Source: Colwellia sp. 75C3
Lineage (GTDB): Bacteria > Pseudomonadota > Gammaproteobacteria > Enterobacterales > Alteromonadaceae
Length of the DNA: 64,000 nt
Assembly: GCF_002836255.1 (NCBI RefSeq)
Contig: NZ_PJAU01000031.1
Location: 248,001-312,000, forward strand
Direction: 5' to 3'
In this document: in pieces, positions 47,868 to 56,596 of the stretch
How the letters are laid out: the number at the start of each line of letters is the position of its first letter
How positions within the stretch are numbered: the stretch's first letter is position 1
The notes under the pieces: model-generated
The model's input: only the letters and a program-made list of their open reading frames with translations
Database searches by the model: none
What the model was told of the DNA's origin: nothing
Program-made: the position numbers and the translations under genes

Positions 47868-49217
47868 TTGAACAAATACCTAATCCCCCCTCTATTGCTT
47901 ACCCTGTTTCTTCAAGGTTGTGGTAGTAGTTCATCAGATACACCAGATATACCAGTAGAGCCAGTAGAATATACTTTTTCATTAACAGCACAATTGACTA
48001 ACGATTGTGGTGTAGCCAGTGCTTTTACTGATGTTGAACTATTACTTCAAGATGACACATGGCAAACCCTTGATACCTATCAGGCTGATGTAAATGGATT
48101 AATAACTTTCGTCACTGAAAGTGAGTTTATTAATTATACTCTAGTGGCCAAAGACCAGCAGGGTACTGAAGCTGAAGGCTTAAATGTAGTAAGCTATTAT
48201 CAAGCCAATAGTGCAACCCCATCGCATTATCAGGCACAGTTTGATAATAAACTTGATGATCTTAATGAAATAACTTGTGAGTGTGTGAAGCAAGACCTGA
48301 AATTAACGCATCGCTCCTTTGCGGCTCAAACATCGGTGACGAGTTCTTTGGATTTCGCTAGCTCTAGCATTATAGATAGTGGCACTACATTATTTGAAGG
48401 GGTTAGAGCTTGTAAAACCTTGGATGGAGTTTGGCCATTAAGTTCATTTTCTATATCTGGTAGAGATATAAATGAAAAATCGATAGGGGTTGCTGGATTT
48501 ATTGATGAGTTTACGGTCAATGATGAAGGTCTTTGGTTATTATCAGCATTAGAATTTGCAGATGAATTTCAATTAACCCCCCCTTATCAAGAGACTAGCA
48601 CTAATCAGATAATTCAAGGAACGGAACACTTTTCTGTAGAAGTCGCTAAAGATGAGCAAAGCTTACTTATTTTTGATACTCATCCATATGTCAGTGAAGC
48701 CTATTATCAATCTCATGCCAGCGTTACTTTTGTACCAAGTGACTCTATTTTTCGTAGTTCTGTGATTAAAAATCATCATCAAATCATTTCACCGAGTGCA
48801 GAAGAATCTTTGTCTATAATGGCTAGTGAGTATCAACCTGCTTTTAACGAACCATACTTTGATGAAATTAACGCTGATGGTAGCTACGACTATAGCGCAG
48901 TTGCAGGGTATCCTATGGCCATCATCAACTTTACCTTTACCGCTTATGATCCCGATACAAAGCTATTAATGCCTGCAAAGTGGACATTTTATGGAGCAGA
49001 TAAAGGTGTATTAGCGATAAGTGCGCCATTAACGGGTTATGAAGATATTATTAATCTTGATACTAATATAGAAAGCACCAATGTACGCTTAATAAAAAGT
49101 AATATGAATAATGACTATCAAGATTATATTAAACATTATCAAGGTGATAGTGCTTTGGATGTCAATAATGACTTTGTTAGGAATATGACCGCTGCAGAAC
49201 TTGCGCTTAAATTTTAA
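47868..49217 (+). CDS. Predicted outer-membrane lipoprotein, unknown function
   Basis: I do not recognise the family. The N-terminus MNKYLIPPLLLTLFLQGC is a lipoprotein signal with lipobox LQGC (Cys18), then a Ser-rich spacer. A first domain (about 30-110) looks like a carboxypeptidase-regulatory or Ig-like beta fold (TDVELLLQDDTW-QTLDTYQADVNG). The remaining 300 residues are mixed alpha/beta without catalytic motifs. The start is TTG, supported by GAGGA seven bases before it. It is monocistronic with a strong terminator. It is probably surface-exposed or periplasmic. Confidence 0.75.
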   Translation: MNKYLIPPLLLTLFLQGCGSSSSDTPDIPVEPVEYTFSLTAQLTNDCGVASAFTDVELLLQDDTWQTLDTYQADVNGLITFVTESEFINYTLVAKDQQGTEAEGLNVVSYYQANSATPSHYQAQFDNKLDDLNEITCECVKQDLKLTHRSFAAQTSVTSSLDFASSSIIDSGTTLFEGVRACKTLDGVWPLSSFSISGRDINEKSIGVAGFIDEFTVNDEGLWLLSALEFADEFQLTPPYQETSTNQIIQGTEHFSVEVAKDEQSLLIFDTHPYVSEAYYQSHASVTFVPSDSIFRSSVIKNHHQIISPSAEESLSIMASEYQPAFNEPYFDEINADGSYDYSAVAGYPMAIINFTFTAYDPDTKLLMPAKWTFYGADKGVLAISAPLTGYEDIINLDTNIESTNVRLIKSNMNNDYQDYIKHYQGDSALDVNNDFVRNMTAAELALKF

Positions 49218-49236
49218 TTAACTAATTTATACTATT

Positions 49237-49263
49237 AAAAAGCCTGCAATTGCAGGCTTTTTT
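49237..49263 (+). terminator. Bidirectional terminator between lipoprotein gene and btuB
   Basis: A perfect palindrome AGCCTGCAATTGCAGGCT flanked by A5 and T7 runs, between convergent genes. Confidence 0.9.
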
Positions 49264-49298
49264 TGTTCTCAAATTATAAAGCTTATTCAGTATCAGAA

Positions 49299-51179
49299 TT
49301 AAAATTTATAATCTAACGTTATGCTATAACCACGCTCAGCTCCAGGGTATTCACTTGCAGTGTTATAATTTTTATCAGTTAGGTTTGTCACTTTAGCGAA
49401 TACATTTATTTGGCTATTTAAGCGATAATTTACACCTACATCAAACAATGTATAAGCTTTTAACGTTTTATCTACTGCATTGGCATTATCGTAACTACTA
49501 CCTTGATAATTAGTATCGAAAGTAAAATCGATCTCTCCAAATGAGTAGATAAGATTATAATTAGCTGTGAAATTTGGTCGACGAGCTAACTGTTGTGCTG
49601 TTGTTTTATCTTCAGCATCAACATGACTCAATGTTAACGTGTTATTGGTGTTGTAAATGTCTGCTGTAAAAGTTGCTTCAGCACCTAATATTTTAGCTTG
49701 GGCAATATTTTTAGGCTGCCAAGGGCTGTATGGATCAGAAATATCCACAGGAGCCCATTCTATCAAGTTATCAATATCTGTTTGATAGATAGATAATTCC
49801 GCAGAAAAGCTATCATTTTGATAGCGAGTTAAAAACTCTGAGCTATCAGCGGTTTCTGAAACTAAGTCAGAGTTTCCTGACCAAGGATAATACAAATCAT
49901 TAAAGCTAGGTGCTTTAAAAGCAGTACCGTGGCTTAAAGAGAACAGTAACTGTTCACTCACTTGGTAGCCAGCTGCTAATTGGTAAGTAGTTTCACCATT
50001 TATATCACCCACTTTATCGTAACGTACTGACGCTTCTAACTTTATCTGCTCAATATCATGACGACCTGTAACAAAAATAGCGTTAGCATCACGTTTAGTT
50101 TCATCGTATGCGTTATTACTATCAATGCTTTCCGTATACCACTCTATACCCGCAGTGACTTCTGAAGAGTCAGCAAAAGGAAGCTGAGCTAAAGCTGTTA
50201 CTTGATCACGCGTTGTGGTGAATAAACTATTTGGATTATTAAAGCCATTTTGATCATTGAAATCACTGTAGTTATCTTCATTACTGTCTTGAGAAGTACT
50301 TAAACCCAATTGCAAATATAGCTGTTCTAACTGAAGATGATTTCTTAATAAAAAATGATAGTTTTCGTAATTGCTTTCATCACCACTGTATTGAGTGTCA
50401 GCATCAATTTCTGTGTTGCCTTTGTCATATTGGGTGTTTAATTCAAGCGCATATTGTTTGGTAAATTGACTTGTTCCAGCAAGCCCTACAGATTGACGGT
50501 CATAACCATCATTATCAGTTTGGTCAACCGTATAGATACTGCTGCCATCAGGTACAATCACATCAAAACCATCAGATTTTTCCGCCGTAGCACTTAATGT
50601 ATAACTGTGTTCTTCATTGCCAAAGCCTAAAGCACCATAACCTTGATATAAACTATTATTGCCTAACTTTATTCCTGCTTGGCCTTCACCTGCACTTAAG
50701 TCACGGGTAAAAATTTGGATTACGCCACCAACGGCATCTGAACCCCATAAGGCAGCTCTAGGTCCTTTAATTACTTCCACACGTTCAACCAATTGAACAG
50801 GTATGTCAGCAATGCTCTTTACGCCAAGTGTGGCAGAGCCTACGCGAACGCCATTCACTAACACTAATATGTGATTTGAATTAGTACCACGTACAAATGA
50901 TGAAGACTTATGAGCAGAAGTACCTTGTGTACTAATTGAAATACCAGCAACACGACCCAGTAAGTCACTGATAGACAATGGTTGGATTTGCTCTATTTTT
51001 TCTCTAGTGAAGATATTCACTGCAGCTAAGGTATCAAATTTGTTCTGAATGCTGCGGTTAGCAGTAATGACAATGTTTTCATCAGCTTTATTAATCATTG
51101 CAGTGTTAGTTGGCTCTGCAAAAGAAAGTGATGAGTAAAGTAGGCTGCTAATACTTAGTGCTATTATTGTTTTTTTCAT
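49299..51179 (-). CDS. btuB: TonB-dependent vitamin B12 receptor, BtuB type
   Basis: An outer-membrane TonB-dependent receptor of 626 residues. The signal peptide is MKKTIIALSISSLLYSSLSF-A; the TonB box is ENIVITA (34-40); the plug (about 45-160) has LGRVAGISIS, FVRGTNSNHILVLVNGVR and VERVEVIKGPRAALWGSDAVGG. The barrel ends with YSITLDYKF. I chose the ATG at 51179 (GAGGAAA before it), not the longer frame. BtuB identity rests on similarity plus the cobalamin riboswitch directly upstream and the btuF-cobO-btuCD genes next to it. It imports cobalamin across the outer membrane. Confidence 0.93.
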   Translation of the reverse strand: MKKTIIALSISSLLYSSLSFAEPTNTAMINKADENIVITANRSIQNKFDTLAAVNIFTREKIEQIQPLSISDLLGRVAGISISTQGTSAHKSSSFVRGTNSNHILVLVNGVRVGSATLGVKSIADIPVQLVERVEVIKGPRAALWGSDAVGGVIQIFTRDLSAGEGQAGIKLGNNSLYQGYGALGFGNEEHSYTLSATAEKSDGFDVIVPDGSSIYTVDQTDNDGYDRQSVGLAGTSQFTKQYALELNTQYDKGNTEIDADTQYSGDESNYENYHFLLRNHLQLEQLYLQLGLSTSQDSNEDNYSDFNDQNGFNNPNSLFTTTRDQVTALAQLPFADSSEVTAGIEWYTESIDSNNAYDETKRDANAIFVTGRHDIEQIKLEASVRYDKVGDINGETTYQLAAGYQVSEQLLFSLSHGTAFKAPSFNDLYYPWSGNSDLVSETADSSEFLTRYQNDSFSAELSIYQTDIDNLIEWAPVDISDPYSPWQPKNIAQAKILGAEATFTADIYNTNNTLTLSHVDAEDKTTAQQLARRPNFTANYNLIYSFGEIDFTFDTNYQGSSYDNANAVDKTLKAYTLFDVGVNYRLNSQINVFAKVTNLTDKNYNTASEYPGAERGYSITLDYKF

Positions 51180-51229
51180 GTTTTCCTCAGTTATAGGCAC
51201 CCACCGTGCTTACAATGATAAATTAAATT

Positions 51230-51372
51230 TTAGGCCGGTCTCCGGACTTGAATTATCAACAATTGATAGCTCACACCGTTGCGGGGGCAGTATTGGTTTT
51301 ACCAATTTCCCGTTTCACCTTTAGCTATGATTGAGATCAGTTGATAACTCAGAAATAAAGCTATTAGGCACC
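51230..51372 (-). promoter_or_regulatory. Cobalamin riboswitch upstream of btuB
   Basis: On the minus strand: GGTGCC start (51367-51372), GTGAAACGGGAAATTGG, ACTGCCCCCGCAACGGTGTG and the B12 box AGTCCGGAGACCGGCC (51232-51248). These are the conserved blocks of the cobalamin class in the right order. A small hairpin GCAC/GTGC just before the ribosome site (about 51197-51210) could complete translational control. Confidence 0.93.
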
Positions 51373-51402
51373 TAAAATATTTCTTAGTGACTAGCGTTTA
51401 GA

Positions 51403-52299
51403 CTAGCTATGTTTTTGTTGCAAAATCGTCCTTGTTTGATCGATGGTTGCACACAAATTTTTTAATTCCGTTAAGCTACGTATTGACATTCGATGCATGG
51501 CATCAGCATCAGGTTGAATTATCTGTTTATTGGCAACAGCTGGTATTATTGGCCAATCTTGCCAATTAAAAGCTTCCCGATCTTTTTGATTTACCGATAG
51601 CGGCTGAATAATGAGTTGTACTGAGGCTGGTAGTACTTGCTCAATACTAATTTGCGGGTATGGTGTGATTACCTGTTGAAACGGGTTTTTGACTCTGCAT
51701 ATATTTAAAAACTGCTGAGGCCAACTGCCTTTAGCTACGGTTGTTAAAGGGCGTGACCAAAGCTCGTAAAAGCCAGTGATTTCAGTCTTATTTTTGTAGG
51801 TGTTTTTTATTATCGCTAATTCGTGTTCAAATTTTTTCGCAACTTGTTCGCCTTGTGCAGTGTGACCGGTAATTTTAGCAAAGCGTCGTACTTCGTTGGC
51901 GATATCTAAAAACGTGTGAGGTTGAGAGTAAATAACCTTGAAACCTAGTTGTTCTAATCTCGCTAAATCATCACTTGGATTACCACTTTTCCACGCGATT
52001 ATTAAGTCTGGCTGAAGCTCAATAACACGCTCTAGCTGTAAGCGTACATAATTACCTATCCGGGGTATTTTTTTTGCTTCTTCAGGATAGTCTGCAAAAG
52101 CTGTGGTACCAATTATTTGTTCGCCGGCGCCAATATTATAAAGCATTTCGACAATGTGTGGGGCTAACGCGATAATGGTTGGTTTGCTTTTATCTTTTGT
52201 TAATTCATAACCCGTTTCTTTAAAAGGCACAGCAAAAGCAGCGCTTGAAATGACAAGTAAAGTACAAAGTAGGGCAGTTAATTTTATTGTATATTTCAT
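51403..52299 (-). CDS. btuF: Cobalamin ABC transporter substrate-binding protein
   Basis: BtuF captures B12 in the periplasm and passes it to BtuCD. The signal peptide is MKYTIKLTALLCTLLVISSA. The fold is the two-lobe type III binding protein with IIALAPHIVEMLYNIGAG, GNYVRLQLERVIELQPDLIIAW and the second-lobe segment GSWPQQFLNIC. The open frame runs further upstream, but the ATG at 52299 gives the signal peptide and avoids overlapping cobO. Length 298 is a little over E. coli BtuF (266). It lies 112 bp after cobO and directly before the btuB riboswitch. Confidence 0.92.
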   Translation of the reverse strand: MKYTIKLTALLCTLLVISSAAFAVPFKETGYELTKDKSKPTIIALAPHIVEMLYNIGAGEQIIGTTAFADYPEEAKKIPRIGNYVRLQLERVIELQPDLIIAWKSGNPSDDLARLEQLGFKVIYSQPHTFLDIANEVRRFAKITGHTAQGEQVAKKFEHELAIIKNTYKNKTEITGFYELWSRPLTTVAKGSWPQQFLNICRVKNPFQQVITPYPQISIEQVLPASVQLIIQPLSVNQKDREAFNWQDWPIIPAVANKQIIQPDADAMHRMSIRSLTELKNLCATIDQTRTILQQKHS

Positions 52300-52411
52300 G
52301 GTATAGTTATGTGCGCTTTCTATTTGGTTATATGAAATGTATGTCGCTTTCTTGAGTGAAAATCTAGCCAAATAATGGCCCGTTTTCATTCTTTTATTAA
52401 TGAGGCGAACC

Positions 52412-53026
52412 TTACCAATCAATACCTTTTTGCGCCTTAATACCGTTATCAAAAGCATGTTTGATTGATTGTACTTCGCTGACAGTATCAGCAAGTTCAA
52501 TAATAGCGCGATGACATGCACGGCCAGTAATAATGACATGTTGATGTTTAGGACGATTATTTAATGTTTCAATAACGTCATCTAAATCGAGATACTTATA
52601 TGACAACATGTAGGTCATCTCATCTAATAAAACTAAGTCAAGGCTCGGGTCGCTGAGTAATTCTTTACACTTAAGCCATACTTGTTTTGCAGCAGCAATG
52701 TCTTTTTCTTTGTCTTGAGTATTCCAAGTAAAACCTGTGCCCATGACACTAAATTTCACCCCCGCATTTTCAAGTAAGTTGCGTTCACCACAAGCCCAAG
52801 TGCCTTTGATAAATTGCGCTACAGCAGCATTAAGGCCATGACCTACCGCGCGGGCAACTGTGCCAAAACCAGACGTGCTTTTACCTTTACCGTTGCCCGT
52901 GATAACAATCAGTAAACCGCGTTCATCAGTAGCACTATCAATGCGAGAATCAACTTTCTCTTTTAACTTTTGCATTCTTTGCTTGTGCTTCTCAGTCGTG
53001 TTACCAGTCATTTTTTCATCAGTCAT
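52412..53026 (-). CDS. cobO: Corrinoid adenosyltransferase
   Basis: CobO (BtuR in E. coli) transfers the adenosyl group of ATP to cob(I)alamin, making coenzyme B12, the step after import. The P-loop is VITGNGKGKSTSGFG near residue 42, then VAQFIKGTW and LVLLDEMTYMLSYKYL, and the C-terminal RACHRAIIELADTVSEVQSIKHAF-DNGIKAQKGIDW, all in family order. Length 204 is normal. It lies between btuC and btuF in one presumed operon, coupling uptake to activation. Confidence 0.96.
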   Translation of the reverse strand: MTDEKMTGNTTEKHKQRMQKLKEKVDSRIDSATDERGLLIVITGNGKGKSTSGFGTVARAVGHGLNAAVAQFIKGTWACGERNLLENAGVKFSVMGTGFTWNTQDKEKDIAAAKQVWLKCKELLSDPSLDLVLLDEMTYMLSYKYLDLDDVIETLNNRPKHQHVIITGRACHRAIIELADTVSEVQSIKHAFDNGIKAQKGIDW

Positions 53027-53063
53027 AGTGGGATCTCTGCTGTTTGAATTTATTGAATCTTTA

Positions 53064-54050
53064 TTAAGTTATTGCACGAGAGCGATACATAATAAATAAG
53101 AAAAATATACTACCGAGTGCTGACGTTATAATACCAATAGGTATTTCTGCATGAGGCAGTGAAGAGCGAGCAATTACATCTACCCAAATAAGAAATATTG
53201 CGCCTATTAATGCACTGCCGATGATTAATTTAAGTGTTGTTACACCAATGAGCTGTCTAACAATGTGAGGGATCATCAAACCAACAAAGCCAATTCCGCC
53301 ACAATAAGCGACTATGGTTGCGGTAAGCGCAGCACAAATTCCTAACATGAGTAAACGTAGTTTATCGACATCAACACCTAAGCTAGCCGCACTTTCATCA
53401 CCCAATAATAGCGCGTCAATTTGTCTATGCAGTGCGAATACGGTGATCATTGCGATTAATAAAATACTGGCAATGACATAGAAGTTACTCATTTCAACGC
53501 GGGCTAAACTGCCCATTAACCAAAAGATAACGCGGTTGGTAGCAAAAGGTTCGCCAAAATATAAAATGAACTGAGTTATTGAGGCGAGCATAAAGGATAC
53601 CGCTACACCAGCGAGTAGTAGTTGCTCCATACTTCTAAGTACTTTAGCGATAAAAACGACAATGACGACGGAAAACAATGCACCGAGAAATGCAGCGAGT
53701 GGTAGCGCAATAGTTAGGTTATCAGCCAAGGAAATATTGGCGATTGTTGCCCCTAAGCCAGCACCTGAAACAATACCAAAAAGGTAAGGATCAGCAAGAG
53801 GATTTCGTGTGGTATTTTGCAATATCGCACCGGCAATAGCTAAACCCATGCCGGCTACTAGTGCAACAAGCACCCTTGGAATACGTACTTGCCAGATAAC
53901 AACATTCGCTATTTGATTTTGGCAAGTGCCAACTAAGCAATTCAGCAATTGGGCTGAATCAATGTCAGCGGGGCCAAATGTTATAGCAGCAAGAGCAGAT
54001 AAAATAACTAATATCGCCAATACGAATAAGGTTATTGAGACTTTATTCAC
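53064..54050 (-). CDS. btuC: Cobalamin ABC transporter permease
   Basis: A FecCD-family permease of 329 residues with about ten membrane helices, including RIPRVLVALVAGMGLAIAG, TRNPLADPYLFGI and IGFVGLMIPHIVR, the coupling-helix motif that meets BtuD. The open frame extends to 54119, but the GTG at 54050 is preferred: GGAG lies eight bases before it, and it overlaps the btuD stop as GTGAATAA. It forms the membrane part of BtuCDF; a heme or siderophore role is possible for this family but unlikely beside the riboswitches and cobO. Confidence 0.92.
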   Translation of the reverse strand: MNKVSITLFVLAILVILSALAAITFGPADIDSAQLLNCLVGTCQNQIANVVIWQVRIPRVLVALVAGMGLAIAGAILQNTTRNPLADPYLFGIVSGAGLGATIANISLADNLTIALPLAAFLGALFSVVIVVFIAKVLRSMEQLLLAGVAVSFMLASITQFILYFGEPFATNRVIFWLMGSLARVEMSNFYVIASILLIAMITVFALHRQIDALLLGDESAASLGVDVDKLRLLMLGICAALTATIVAYCGGIGFVGLMIPHIVRQLIGVTTLKLIIGSALIGAIFLIWVDVIARSSLPHAEIPIGIITSALGSIFFLFIMYRSRAIT

Positions 54051-54873
54051 CGAGAGACTCCAAAAAATAGTTATCTTGAGTATCAGTATTATTAAGGTAG
54101 AACGATACTTGTGTCGCACCTGTTATGGCATCAATACTCTGTTGGCAAGGTAAGCCAAAGACCTGACTTAATTGCTTGGGAGCTAATACTTCTTTAGGGG
54201 AACCATCACAAATTAATTCACCTTGGTTTAACAGTAATAAACGCTGACAATATAAGCTGGCTAAATTCAGATCATGAACGGTCATGATTACGGTGATATT
54301 GAGTTTGTTTACCAACTGCAATACTTGATGTTGGTAATAAACATCAAGGTGATTGGTTGGTTCATCAAGAATTAAAATTTGGCTTGCTTGTACTAGTGCT
54401 CTAGCAATTAATACGCGTTGCTGTTCGCCACCAGAGAGAAGATTAAAGTGACTATTCGCAGCGTGACTCAAACCAACCTTGCTTAATGCTAATGTTATCT
54501 GAGCTTTATCATGATCACTGTCTAATGAGAAAAGCGTTTTGTGCGGTAATAAGCCCATTTTCATAACATCTTGTACCGATAGGGCAAAGATGGTTTCATT
54601 TTTTTGCATAACAAGCGCAAAATGTTGGGCAATTTCTTTAGCACTGTACTGTGTTATCGCACGGTTTTTTAGCTGAACGCTACCACTTATATTTTTACTG
54701 GCAAGAATATTGGCTTGATTAGTTAAGCAACGTAACAGGCTTGTTTTACCTGCGCCATTTGGCCCAATAATACCGATCACTTCACCTTTGCTGACATTAA
54801 AATTAATGTTATGCAAAATAGCTTTATTTGGAACTCTCCAGCTAAGACCAGAGATATTAAGAAGTGTAGACAT
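54043..54873 (-). CDS. btuD: Cobalamin ABC transporter ATPase
   Basis: The ATP-binding subunit of BtuCDF. Walker A is GPNGAGKTS, the Q-loop is at ALVMQKNE, the signature is LLSGGEQQRV and Walker B is LILDEPTNHLD, followed by VMTVHDLN. The start used is the ATG at 54873 (MSTLLNISGL), giving 276 residues; an upstream in-frame GTG at 54897 has no ribosome site. It is the first gene of btuD-btuC-cobO-btuF, behind a cobalamin riboswitch. Confidence 0.93.
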   Translation of the reverse strand: MSTLLNISGLSWRVPNKAILHNINFNVSKGEVIGIIGPNGAGKTSLLRCLTNQANILASKNISGSVQLKNRAITQYSAKEIAQHFALVMQKNETIFALSVQDVMKMGLLPHKTLFSLDSDHDKAQITLALSKVGLSHAANSHFNLLSGGEQQRVLIARALVQASQILILDEPTNHLDVYYQHQVLQLVNKLNITVIMTVHDLNLASLYCQRLLLLNQGELICDGSPKEVLAPKQLSQVFGLPCQQSIDAITGATQVSFYLNNTDTQDNYFLESLGE

Positions 54874-54916
54874 ATTTAGACTCGTGTTTTCCCGCACGGA
54901 AGTAAGTATAGTTTTT

Positions 54917-55030
54917 TTGGTTAGCTATCTGACTTTGAAATAATACTTTATGTAAAAATAAATATCAGTTCATTCACAGTTGCGGGCACAGTGATGGATT
55001 TTAACCATCTTCGTTAACACAATAAAACCT
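54917..55030 (-). promoter_or_regulatory. Cobalamin riboswitch upstream of btuD
   Basis: Minus strand: AGGTTTTATT start, GATGGTTAAAATCCATC, ACTGTGCCCGCAACTGTGA, and a degenerate B12 box AAGTCAGATAGCTAACC (54919-54936), where the consensus has GGAGACC. The core is unmistakable but the box departs from the btuB copy. The operon promoter lies just upstream. Confidence 0.85.
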
Positions 55031-55043
55031 TTGAGAAGCGGAT

Positions 55044-55071
55044 TCTATAGTGATTCATAATCATTAGCAAA
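55044..55071 (-). promoter_or_regulatory. btuD promoter with Fur-like site
   Basis: Minus-strand TTTGCT (55066-55071) and TATAGA (55044-55049) are 16 bp apart and sit 14 bp before the riboswitch. A Fur-box-like sequence at 55050-55068 (TAATCATTA core) matches the 19-bp consensus at about 14 positions and overlaps this promoter. It could also act on bfr, 210 bp away. Confidence 0.45.
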
Positions 55072-55277
55072 TTTTAGATGTTTAGATGGCTATTTGTTAT
55101 GCGTTATTGAAATTGAATTGTGGTATTTTGAGGTAGCAACAGAGATTATAATTTTCACTTTAAATATAAATAGTTAGTAACATCAATTCACTGTATTAAT
55201 TCGATAAATTCTTATCCATCTACTACGCTTTAAGGCAACTGATTTTCAGTATTTTAACAACTTAGATAGAGGTTAAT

Positions 55278-55763
55278 ATGAAGGGTAGCCCAAAAGTTAT
55301 AGCCAGTCTTAACGGCTTGTTGCACAACGAATTAGCAGCCATTGATCAATACTTTATTCATTCTCGAATGTATCAGGACTGGGGACTAGATAAACTTTTT
55401 GACCAACTCGATCATGAGATGCAAGAAGAAATTACCCATGCAGATGCGTTAATAAAACGAATTTTATTTCTTGAGGGGATACCTAATTTAGCTGATCGAC
55501 GAGATCTACTTATTGGCAGTGATGTTCCTAGTATGTTGACTAATGATCTAATCCTTGAAATGGAAGTTGTTACGGCATTAAAAGCTTCTATTACTTTGTG
55601 TGAAAGTGAAGGAGACTTTCAAAGTAGAGAGATGTTAGAAAAACTACTTGAAGATACCGAAGAAGATCACGTTTATTGGCTTGAAAAACAACTAGGGCTT
55701 ATCGACAAAATAGGTCTGCAAAATTATATCCAATCTCATATGGGTCAGCATTTACCAGGGTAG
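55278..55763 (+). CDS. bfr: Bacterioferritin, ferroxidase-type subunit
   Basis: A bacterioferritin subunit of 161 residues that oxidises and stores iron in the 24-mer cage. All six ferroxidase ligands align with E. coli Bfr: E18, E51, H54, E94, E127 and H130. The heme-ligand Met52 is replaced by isoleucine, so this subunit should not bind heme between like subunits. The next gene has the complementary pattern, and the two probably form a mixed shell, as with BfrA/BfrB pairs in Neisseria and Pseudomonas. The pair is codirectional, 9 bp apart, and faces bfd. Confidence 0.95.
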   Translation: MKGSPKVIASLNGLLHNELAAIDQYFIHSRMYQDWGLDKLFDQLDHEMQEEITHADALIKRILFLEGIPNLADRRDLLIGSDVPSMLTNDLILEMEVVTALKASITLCESEGDFQSREMLEKLLEDTEEDHVYWLEKQLGLIDKIGLQNYIQSHMGQHLPG

Positions 55764-55772
55764 GGGGTTGTC

Positions 55773-56240
55773 ATGAAAGGTAATAAAAATATTATTGCAC
55801 TGTTAAATAGTACTTTAGCTATTGAGTTGATAGCGATTAATCAATATTTTTTGCATGCTCGTATGTACAAAAACTGGGGCCTGGAGAAACTCAATAAAGC
55901 TGATTATAAATTATCCATTGATAAAATGAAGCAAGCGGATGACCTTATTGAGCGGATATTGTTTTTAGAAGGCTTGCCAAACTTACAAGATTTGGGACGT
56001 TTACATATCGGTGAACATGCGGCAGAGATGTTACAAGCGAATATGGATTTAGAGTACGTCTCTCAAAAGGCTTTACAAACTCTTATTGTGGAGAGTGAAA
56101 AGCTACAAGATTATATCAGCAGGGATTTAGCTGAGGATTTACTAGAAAATGTAGAAGAACAAATAGACTGGATTGAATCTCAACAATATATTATTGACCA
56201 TGCAGGTATAGAAAACTATTTGCAATCAATGATGAGCTAA
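55773..56240 (+). CDS. bfr: Bacterioferritin, heme-binding subunit
   Basis: The second bacterioferritin subunit (155 residues). It keeps Met52, the heme ligand, in IDKMKQAD, but the ferroxidase ligands are changed: E51 is Lys and H54 is Gln, and H130 is Gln, while E18, E94 and E127 remain. So it should bind heme at subunit interfaces but not oxidise iron efficiently. It follows its partner by 9 bp and is convergent with bfd, whose product reduces the heme to release iron. Confidence 0.95.
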   Translation: MKGNKNIIALLNSTLAIELIAINQYFLHARMYKNWGLEKLNKADYKLSIDKMKQADDLIERILFLEGLPNLQDLGRLHIGEHAAEMLQANMDLEYVSQKALQTLIVESEKLQDYISRDLAEDLLENVEEQIDWIESQQYIIDHAGIENYLQSMMS

Positions 56241-56326
56241 CCTTTAGCATCCTAAGTAATGTGTGAAGTGCAGTTAAAAGTTAGTCTGTTAACGGTTAAA
56301 TTCGCTAACCGGTAGTTAACCAGTAG

Positions 56327-56521
56327 TTAAGCAACTTGTGGCTGTGCTTCAGCAATTTGCATTAATTTTTTGTTTAATACTCGTTTAGTGCATTGACAAC
56401 ATTTACCGCATTGTGAGCCTACTTTAAGCTCTTGAGTCAATTGTTTCATCGTTTCTGCGCCATTATCTATAGCGGATTCTATTTGTGTATCGGTAACACC
56501 ATGACAAATACAAATGAACAT
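56327..56521 (-). CDS. bfd: Bacterioferritin-associated ferredoxin
   Basis: Bfd is the small [2Fe-2S] protein that docks on bacterioferritin near the heme and delivers electrons to release iron. The cluster cysteines are MFICICHGV (C4, C6) and GSQCGKCC near residue 40, the C-x-C...C-xx-C pattern of BFD-type domains. I chose the ATG at 56521, which gives 64 residues, the family size; the longer open frame would add an implausible hydrophobic leader. A Fur box lies 55 bp upstream, implying induction when iron is low. Confidence 0.94.
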   Translation of the reverse strand: MFICICHGVTDTQIESAIDNGAETMKQLTQELKVGSQCGKCCQCTKRVLNKKLMQIAEAQPQVA

Positions 56522-56575
56522 AAAAACAGCACTCAACTTGAAAAACAACGTATAAACAGTGATGCTTATAATAAC

Positions 56576-56594
56576 CGTAATGATAATAATTATC
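56576..56594 (-). promoter_or_regulatory. Fur box upstream of bfd
   Basis: The 19-bp sequence with core TAATGATAATAATTATC matches the Fur consensus at about 16 of 19 positions by eye. It lies upstream of the minus-strand bfd gene, a known Fur target in gammaproteobacteria. Confidence 0.75.
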
Positions 56595-56596
56595 AA

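Noticed and set aside
52300-52539. An 80-codon upstream extension of btuF
   Set aside because: It overlaps the cobO coding end on the same strand, and the signal peptide begins at the ATG 52299.
54051-54119. An upstream extension of btuC starting with an ATG
   Set aside because: It lies inside btuD; the GTG at 54050 with GGAG before it gives the usual permease N-terminus and an 8-bp overlap.
56240-56326. GTTAAC/TAACC repeats between bfr and bfd as a terminator
   Set aside because: The pairings are short and broken and no T run follows; not strong enough to list as a feature.
56522-56596. Hydrophobic N-terminal extension of bfd
   Set aside because: It would cover the Fur box and add a leader unknown in Bfd; the internal ATG gives the family size.
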